In this document: piece by piece, positions 57,607-64,000 of the stretch
Layout of the letters: each line of letters begins with the position of its first letter
Numbering within the stretch: position 1 is the first letter of the stretch
NCBI GenBank assembly: GCA_036345935.2
Contig: JADWOT020000001.1
Location: 2,283,258 to 2,347,257 of the forward strand
Reading direction: 5' to 3'
Source: Taenia hydatigena
Lineage: Eukaryota; Platyhelminthes; Cestoda; Cyclophyllidea; Taeniidae
Length of the DNA: 64,000 bases
Translations under genes and position numbers: made by a program
Notes under the pieces: model-generated
Databases searched by the model: none
The model's input: only the letters and a program-made list of their open reading frames with translations
Told to the model about the DNA's origin: nothing

Positions 57607-59055
57607 TCAGGGCAGTTGAAAATTCTTTGCAAGCATTGAATAGTGGAACAAAGTCGGAGGCACAAGATTTCAAACGACCCTTTCGTACGAAAAGGAAATG
57701 CAACTTGTCGCGCAGTCAAGTCACTCAGTCTCAACGTGAATAATAACAACACGACACATTCCAAAGCGACCAGGTAGTTGTCAAGGCGCACCACAAAATG
57801 CGATTCATTGCCTCACGCAATTTCGCAGATCAAATCAACTCACATTCGATCACTCCTCTCCAGTTATCTGGTCATCCATTCCAACAGACAGTGTCGTAGC
57901 AGATAATCTCATGAATCGCAGCATAATCCGCCCACGTACAGCCAAACTTGGAGAGAGAGGCACGCTATAATAAACCAGCTATCCAAACCGTCCAAAGTAA
58001 ATGACAACGGCACAATTCGCATTTCGAGCTGTTCCATACTGCCTCCATGTTCGCCCAACAAGTGCACCACCAGATGATACTGATAATTAACTCTTGCCGA
58101 ACGAAGCCAGAGTCCACAACGCCCTTAACAACAAGAAGGGAAGCCAGGTGCTTGATAGACTCCCACCTATGTTCAACAAATTAGGCCTCTTTAATCAAAA
58201 TCCATTGTCATTAAAACAACGGACCATCCTACGCACTACCAAAGCAATTCCAATTAACCACTTGAAGCACTGCGCAGTGAAAAAAATAAACGTGACTAGG
58301 ATATTTAGTTGGGAAAAAAGTCGAAACAGCGGCTGCAAGTTTTCTTGCGCGACTAATTCAGCAAATAATTGCATAAAGAAAATGAAAAAAAATTAATAAA
58401 AGAGGTACTCAGTGCTGAGATCAAAACGAATGAGTACCAAATACTTAGTAGGTCACAACTCGTCTCAAGATTTTAGACTCCATTACTAAAAGCCCATCCA
58501 CATTAAATAATGAAACACTTAGCGAGCAGCCAAAACAATATTGCCGAATTGCTGAAGGTGATTTGCAGTAAAGCACACGAGCGACTAGTTATTGTAGCTA
58601 AAAATATACCTCAACAGTCAACCTACTGATCTTCTGGGCCTACCTTTGCGAGCAATTGTGTATAAAACGAGACAGACTGACACGTAAAGCAACTCACTGA
58701 TGTTGGCTAGCAAATGAATACCAAATGCTACCCGTTTTTTCAAACTTCTTTCCCGAAAATTAGTCGACATGAGAGTAACACACCACTTACGCACTGCACC
58801 AATAAGTTTGAAGCAACTTCTGGCAGCATCGCACCGTAAAACAAATGTGAGTATAATCTCGTGCTAATTAAACAAACACCAAGTAGTAACAGTTGCTGAG
58901 TTCATTCACTTAGGTGTTTGATTTAACATGCAGACACAATGTCAAACTAGATAAATAGGCGCAGGTTAGAAAGCAAGTACTGAATAATGGGACTGATAAA
59001 CTAGTGCAAAATTACTTAAAAAATCGAAGCAATATCCATGCGTGCACTAGAGTTG
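57607..59055. other. Interval with no assigned gene
   Basis: AT-rich single-copy DNA. The 100-codon frame at 58094-58396 (Lys/Asn-rich) has no signal peptide or motif. Confidence 0.5.
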
Positions 59056-59238
59056 TGTAGCGTCGTGAGACTCTCTCGAAGGCGAAAAAAGGCAGAATAC
59101 TAGGGTGGAATGCATACATTGGACGGGCAGAGGGAAATAGGCCGCTGGCATGGCCCAGCGGCCAGCCTGCGCAGCTACGGCAAGATGGCCACACATGTGA
59201 CCCTGACCAAGAACCGGTAGTGCAAACAAAGTACGACA
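59056..59238 (-). mobile_element. Solo LTR of the small-element family
   Basis: 183 bp in reverse orientation, TGTAGCGTCGTGAG to CAAAGTACGACA. It aligns with the LTRs at 50249-50433 and 50959-51144 (complement of GGGACGCTACA, AATGTATGCATTCC-like, ACCGGT, TTTGTTTG). No clear target duplication was found. Confidence 0.8.
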
Positions 59239-59450
59239 GTAGCAGTTAATTCTTTGACGCCAATTCAGTGTTGCTGTCGTAGAGGTTTAAATGACTATTT
59301 ATTTTGACAAAGTTAGTTTGAAAATTGATCAGGGGCAGTTTTGTTGGATATTTTGTAACGATTTGTCATTTGGTAGTCTTTGAACGACTAGTTCTGACAT
59401 GAACAGTGTCACCCCATAGTTCCCGACCCATCCTAATCTAAACGATTCCA

Positions 59451-59745
59451 CTTGAACAAAATACATTCGTGTGTACGTGTATTTGGCATATCAACGACGG
59501 CTCACTCAACGTCGAAGGCAGAACATCGTTGTGAATAAGTGAGCCTACCTCTTTTCCTTTGCGTCGTCTGAAGGTTTTGCTGCTCAGCTATGGCGAGAAG
59601 TTGTACAGGTTTTCACAAACATCTCCTTTCCTAATTAAAGCATTTTCATAAAGGAAAGAAGTCATTCGCCTATCCTTATCACATTCTATCTACCTCCTAT
59701 TCGTCTACTCAATCGCTGTGAATGCGCTGCACGATTTGGTGCATT
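59451..59745 (+). repeat. Copy C: fragment of block B (about 23424-23712)
   Basis: Direct copy beginning CACTTGAACAAAATACATTCG, ending near GTGAATGCGCTGCAC. The B interval 23181-23423 is missing between this and the previous fragment. Confidence 0.88.
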
Positions 59746-59859
59746 TAGCATTAATATAATCAGCTTCGCGTATCCGTGGCACCTATATTAATCGTCCAAC
59801 TCCATAAGTTAGGACACGCGCTTAGCAAATTCGAACCTATTAGATAAGCGTGCTTGCTC

Positions 59860-60175
59860 AATGCCAATCTGCTGAATCTGCTGACCTGTCAGGGCGCTTA
59901 GTTGGGTAGGCGGACCCACAGCTGCTCCCTTCTACAGTGGAGGGCTCGCCATTCCGCTTTCCAAGACCCAATCAATATGTCTGCATAAGCTGTCGTGGGA
60001 ATAGTTCTTGTTGTTAGTGAATGACTGGTGGGGCGGATGCCAAAACTATGGTGATGAAGGTGTCAGTCAATTTAGGCGGCTGTTCTGTAGATAGGACCTC
60101 ACGACTCTGGCTGGATTACCTGAGAGGGAAGTGGCGTCGTCTCTGTAGACACTGTTGGGGACCTTGCCTTCCACA
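59860..60175 (+). repeat. Dispersed repeat family member 2
   Basis: Paired with 52600-52975; see that entry. It ends at the junction with the right half of the S1 copy. Confidence 0.65.
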
Positions 60176-60184
60176 ACAAAATGT

Positions 60185-61283
60185 GCAAGTCAAATGAACC
60201 AACTCTCTCTGACCAGTTGCATCACCATTTGCTTTCACCTCCTCAGAGGCTAACACGAGCTGCATCCACTTGCTTCGGTCGAACTCAGTGGGAAGGAGGG
60301 CGAGATGACAAGGTGGTCATTTGGATGGCTACGTGGTGTAATTCACCGCCACCGATGTTTTAGCACTCTAGAGGTTGACATTAGTAGTGCCATATGCAAT
60401 GCCTTCTTTCTTTCGTCCACCCAACTTCAGTCTCCCTGTCACCGATGGAACGCAATGCGAGTATTTCCAAGGCGATTGTTAGTGTTACTGACCACGGTGA
60501 CACCGTTATTTGGTTAGGAGCCGTAAAGAGCAATTAACTTGCGCATGACGACGAATGCGGTGAAAAGGGTTGCGAACACGTGGACTTGACGAAGGCGATA
60601 AATCCTAGGCACGCGTGCATATTGAAGACGCCCACGAAGACGAGAATAAAGCATGCGGGTGAGTGGGTGTCCTTCCTCTTTGTGTCCTAAATTCTATGTT
60701 GGCGTTCAGAAACAATAGGTGTTTTGTGAGGCAACAGCCTGACTACAACCACCGACGTCTGTCGCCTTCCCTGGTCCTCGAAGCGTCCTACTGAAGTCAA
60801 TAAGTAGACACTGCATGACGAGGTGTGATTTCATGTCGAAGTTGTGAATTATGTGCTTCATGCGAATGCGACTTCTCCTTTCCTTGTTTGCGTTATTGAC
60901 CAGCAGCTGCTACAAAACAAATGAGATTTTGGAAGTTCGAATCCAAATCCACTGTATGGCGATGAATGTCAGTCGGAATCTTTGCCTGAGTAACTACGAA
61001 GTGTTATCCGCATCGTCATCAGCAAGCATTTTGTATCAGCTTAGTGTCAAAATGAGCCTTTAATGTGTTAAGTTGGCAATAAAAGTGTAAACTATTTTAC
61101 CAGACGCGTTTCTTAACCTTTTCTTGCATTCGGTGTGTGTCGACGCTTTAATATTAAGCTCAATGTTTGTTTGGCTACGCTAATCTGCTTCGAGTTTCGA
61201 TTTGCCAGCACTTAACTCCAGTATGCAGCTTGATTATGGCAAGTAAAAGAGTAAAATCCAGAAGAGACAAGAGCATATTCACA
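60185..61283 (+). repeat. Copy of S1 7313-8412 (right piece)
   Basis: Near-identical direct copy resuming exactly where 54780 stopped. It includes the small secreted-protein frame and its AATAAA. Confidence 0.93.
60851..61063 (+). CDS. Small putative secreted protein, second copy
   Basis: 70-codon frame matching 7979-8191 with a Glu-to-Lys change after the Cys-Tyr and a Thr-to-Ile change near the C-terminus. The signal peptide, stop position and AATAAA (61078-61083) are preserved. Confidence 0.48.
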   Translation: MCFMRMRLLLSLFALLTSSCYKTNEILEVRIQIHCMAMNVSRNLCLSNYEVLSASSSASILYQLSVKMSL

Positions 61284-61431
61284 GAAGTCAATGAGCTGGA
61301 GAGCGTTATTTAGCTTTATTAACTTTCGCTGTGGACACAGCATTTTACCATGATAGTGAGATTAGGTCTTTACGTGGAAACCACGGTCAAAACCATGTGG
61401 CATCGTGGCGTCCATTGGATTAGTTCACTAT

Positions 61432-61610
61432 CTGGTGAATGGATTGGAGACATATAAGGAAAGTGAGTGATCAGCCTCCTATTTGGTGCAATGATTTTGA
61501 TAGTTGAGATGGATTTCTGTCTGTTTGCATGCTTCCAGTCAATTCGTTACCAGATTGTCGATCGCAGGTACACACAATTCAACGACATCAGTGGAGGCTG
61601 TAAAGATGGG
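61432..61610 (+). repeat. Copy C: fragment of block B (about 23713-23885)
   Basis: Direct, somewhat diverged copy with a small insertion. It ends at AAAGATGGGTGGC and is followed by about 600 bp not found elsewhere in the window (frames 61467-61754 and 61610-62023, unassigned). Confidence 0.8.
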
Positions 61611-62219
61611 TGGCTATTTGGCTTTTGCGATTGTGGTTGTGGAAAGTGGGAGGAGAGTTTGATTTGGGGTTCCAGTGGGCCTCAATCACTCCTCCCTCTC
61701 CTGTCCCTAAGACGTGGAAGGCTACAGCACGGACATATTTGCCTGTCCAGTTGAATCATCAGCGCAGTCAGTGCCTCGTCATCGGTACCGAGAATGAGCA
61801 AGTTCGTCTGATTCGTAAATCCTCCCGGAACCCATTTACTGTCGCTCCAGCAGAGGTGCTTCACCGAACTCTTCAAATCAGGCGTGTTCCCCACACTAAA
61901 GGGCATTTCACAGAAATTTCTGCCATTGTCATGGGCTGCACACCACCTTGGCGAACCCGCATGGTGTCTTTGACATTAGTAAGAAACCTCGTTGACAATC
62001 AAATTACCGATACACTAAACTAGCACTGAAAACGTCCTCAAAATGACCCCATCACGTCCCGACATGAAGCCAATTGTGTCAATGATATATAGAGGGCCAG
62101 TCGTCTCTCCTCGGTGCTAATGTGGTGGTACGGACTCTTCATTTTCTCACCCTAACTCAACATCGCCTCAACTCTACGCCGTCACCTAGACTGGTCAAAT
62201 AGATGGGAAAACGAAAAAA

Positions 62220-62345
62220 ACTTGTATGAAGGACTCGGGCTTGCACGATGACCTCCTTTATCTCAGTCGTCATTTCTCCCCAATTTGATGCGCATCATAT
62301 ATTATTGCGGTACTGTAAAACCCACTCCGCTCTAACACACAACTT
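62220..62345 (+). repeat. Copy C: fragment of block B (about 26208-26335)
   Basis: Diverged copy of the start of the conserved frame region of B, fused to sequence matching 23880 onward at a shared CCTCAACGTTAA-type motif. Confidence 0.75.
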
Positions 62346-62415
62346 GCCACCTCAAAAGTACTTTCACCCTTGGCCTCAACGTTAATCACTTGTCGACGCC
62401 CGTTCTTCGCCCAAA

Positions 62416-62625
62416 CTAACCCTCAACCACGAACCAATTGTAATCTTTGAGCGCGCCCACCGGCTGACTCAACATCAGCACATCACAACTGCCAACATTG
62501 CCTATCTCGAAGGTGCTCTCCAATACCCACGCCTTCCATATCACCAATCTCCCTACCCAACGCATCCCAACCAACCAAAATTGCTGCAGTAGAGAGCATT
62601 GTACCAAATCCTCTTTTAATTGCAA
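62416..62625 (-). other. Conserved-motif ORF, possible exon
   Basis: 69-codon minus-strand frame with TFEIGN and YNWFVVEG, similar in order to the frame at 25595-25880. The corresponding frame in B (about 23900-24080) is interrupted by stops, so coding status is doubtful. Confidence 0.2.
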
Positions 62626-62709
62626 AGAAGTTGTCGCAAAAAATCAGATAGTTATGTGACAGGACGACGAATTTCGACCATCATTCCTTAGCAGAATCCT
62701 CATCAACTT

Positions 62710-63777
62710 TCATTCCTTTATGTGTACCGCCGCGTACTGCCTTAAGTCCTCCTCGTAGTACCAACTGTAGTCGTACTCCTCGTCCTTGTGCTCCTCGTCG
62801 ACTTCCTTTTCAGAATCGGGTTTGGGAACTTTAGCATTGCCATCATCATGTTGGATTTGTAATCTCTGTCGTCTTCATCTTCCCACTGCTTTGTTTTAGG
62901 TGCGTCTTCCTTGTCATGCACAACTTCATGCTCCCCTTCTTTCACCTTGTTATTGCCTGTGATAGGCTGGTCAATAGGTACCGGCGCGTACTGGCTTAGG
63001 TCCTCCTCGTAGTACCAACTGTAGTCGTAGTCCTCGTCCTTGTGCTCCTCGTCGACTTCCTTTTCAGAATCGGGTTTGGGAACTTTAGCATTGCCATCAT
63101 CATGTTGGATTTGTAATCTCTGTGGTCTTCATCTTCCCTCTGCTTTGTTTTATGTGCGTCTTGCTTGTCATGCACAACTTCATGCTCCCCTTCTTTCACC
63201 TTGTTATTGCCTGTGATAGGCTGGTCAATAGGTACCGGCGCGTACTGGCTTAGGTCCTCCTCGTAGTACCAACTGTAGTCGTACTCCTCGTCCTTGTGCT
63301 CCTCGTCGACTTCCTTTTCAGAATCGGGTTTGGGAACTTTAGCATTGCCATCATCATGTTGGATTTGCAATCTCTGTCGTCTTCATCTTCCCACTGCTTT
63401 GTTTTAGGTGCGTCTTGCTTGTCATGCACAACTTCATGCTCCCCTTCTTTCACCTTGTTATTGCCTGTGATAGGCTGGTCAATAGGTACCGGCGCGTACT
63501 GGCTTAAGTCCTCCTCGTAGTACCAACTGTAGTCGTACTCCTCGTCCTTGTGCTCCTCGTCGTCTCCTTCATCAGACTTGGCTCCACGCACTTCGTCACC
63601 ACCATTCTTTCCATCATGGTTAGCTTTGTGGCCCTCCTTCTCTTCATCTTCATTCCCTTTTGCTCCCACCTCCTTCCTCGAATCAGTGGCAGTGGGAGTG
63701 GCATTGGGTCTGGCGTTAACCCAAACCACAGCAAACACGACGATGAAGAGAGCGATGAAGGTGTACGGCGACTTCAT
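62710..63777 (-). pseudogene. Secreted acidic Tyr-rich repeat protein, repeat-expanded and frameshifted copy 3
   Basis: Same promoter, ATG (63777), signal peptide and first repeat as copies 1 and 2, but with four YDYSWYYEED boxes instead of two. The extra repeats have a 254-bp period (GTACC landmarks at 63486, 63232 and 62978) rather than the 255 bp of the intact genes, because each carries the same one-base deletion just before the HDDGNAK-coding segment. The frame from 63777 therefore ends at 63250 after 175 residues, with a novel Lys/Arg/Thr-rich tail. The original reading continues in shifted frames to a family-type end (VHIKE, stop at 62710-62712). A truncated secreted protein could still be made. 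Confidence 0.82.
62978..63486 (-). repeat. 254-bp coding tandem repeat in acidic gene copy 3
   Basis: Two full extra units, plus partial ones at each side, almost identical to one another, each with the same deletion. Confidence 0.85.
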
Positions 63778-63820
63778 GTCTGGTCTTCGGTTGATGATGA
63801 TGCCTTCCAATTTGCTGCAT

Positions 63821-63850
63821 CTTATATAGGGGGTTGGGTTGGCCTTGACC
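63821..63850 (-). promoter_or_regulatory. Core promoter of acidic gene copy 3
   Basis: TATATAAG (complement of 63821-63828) and GGTCAAGGCC (complement of 63841-63850), in the same spacing as at copies 1 and 2. It is intact, so transcription is plausible despite the broken frame. Confidence 0.6.
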
Positions 63851-64000
63851 CATTGCATGAGAAGATATCAGGAGTTGGTGAAAGAGGCGAGAAATGCCAC
63901 GCGTAATGAAGCTGCATGTTTGCACACTAGGAATGCAATTCACCAATTAACACATGAATGCTGGGTGGAGAGAAGAGGACTGAATTGTTGGAGGGAGAGG

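Larger units (their letters stand above)
54781..60184. other. 5.4-kb block interrupting the S1 copy
   Basis: Sequence separating the two halves of the S1 duplicate, with GCA at both junctions (54778-54780 and 60185-60187). It contains an unassigned ORF region (54781-55160), a piece of A' (55160-56683), pieces of B (56685-57606 and 59451-59745), single-copy DNA with a solo LTR, and a dispersed repeat. It was inserted as, or assembled from, rearranged fragments of the same duplicated locus. Confidence 0.8.

Noticed and set aside
59860..59900. tRNA A-box-like sequence in the dispersed repeat
   Set aside because: No matching B box downstream and the second copy does not preserve it.
1..64000. 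CRISPR arrays, bacterial operons, ribosome-binding sites, prophage
   Set aside because: Repeats are simple tandem or segmental, not spacer arrays; gene structure and signals are eukaryotic.

Overview
This window is eukaryotic intergenic and gene-family DNA, most likely from a flatworm; a tapeworm is my best guess, from general character rather than any diagnostic gene. It has TATA-type promoters, AATAAA-type polyadenylation signals, GT-AG splice signals, abundant micro- and minisatellites and a Ty3/Gypsy LTR retrotransposon. There is no operon layout, and I see no tRNA, rRNA or CRISPR array.

The dominant feature is segmental duplication. Block A (1-6649) recurs inverted as A' (15587-22177) across an 8.9 kb spacer S1, and again directly but truncated as A'' (about 33166-36740). 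Block B (22178-27074) recurs inverted as B' (28248-about 33165). A'+B and B'+A'' therefore form one palindrome with arms of about 8.5 kb around a 1173-bp loop (27075-28247). A mosaic third copy, C (about 54250-64000), carries pieces of S1, A' and B in shuffled order. Copies are near-identical, with scattered substitutions and repeat-length differences.

The clearest genes encode secreted, very acidic, low-complexity proteins: two intact copies (24171-24731 minus, 30619-31179 plus), a repeat-expanded and frameshifted copy (62710-63777 minus), and distant relatives at 37123-38112, 38837-40284 and, decayed, 40749-41690. These genes share N-terminal signal peptides and most share a promoter layout: a GGTCAAGGCC-like box, then a TATA box, then ATG about 48-50 bp after the TATA box. 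They are therefore probably one co-expressed family of secretory products. Their function is not recognised. A separate small secreted-protein reading frame with a polyadenylation signal lies in S1 (7979-8191) and its copy (60851-61063). A signal-peptide exon with a splice donor lies in A and A' (4473-4518 minus, 17718-17763 plus).

Mobile elements: a complete but dead 4218-bp Ty3/Gypsy element (45990-50207; 227-bp LTRs, 5-bp GTGAC target duplication, catalytic residues of RT and integrase lost), an 896-bp internally deleted relative with its own LTR pair (50249-51144), a solo LTR (59056-59238), a partial LTR (about 51519-51660) and a dispersed repeat family (about 52600-52975, 59860-60175). 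The stretches 8420-15586, 43070-45985, 51660-53430 and 57607-59055 hold nothing I can assign.
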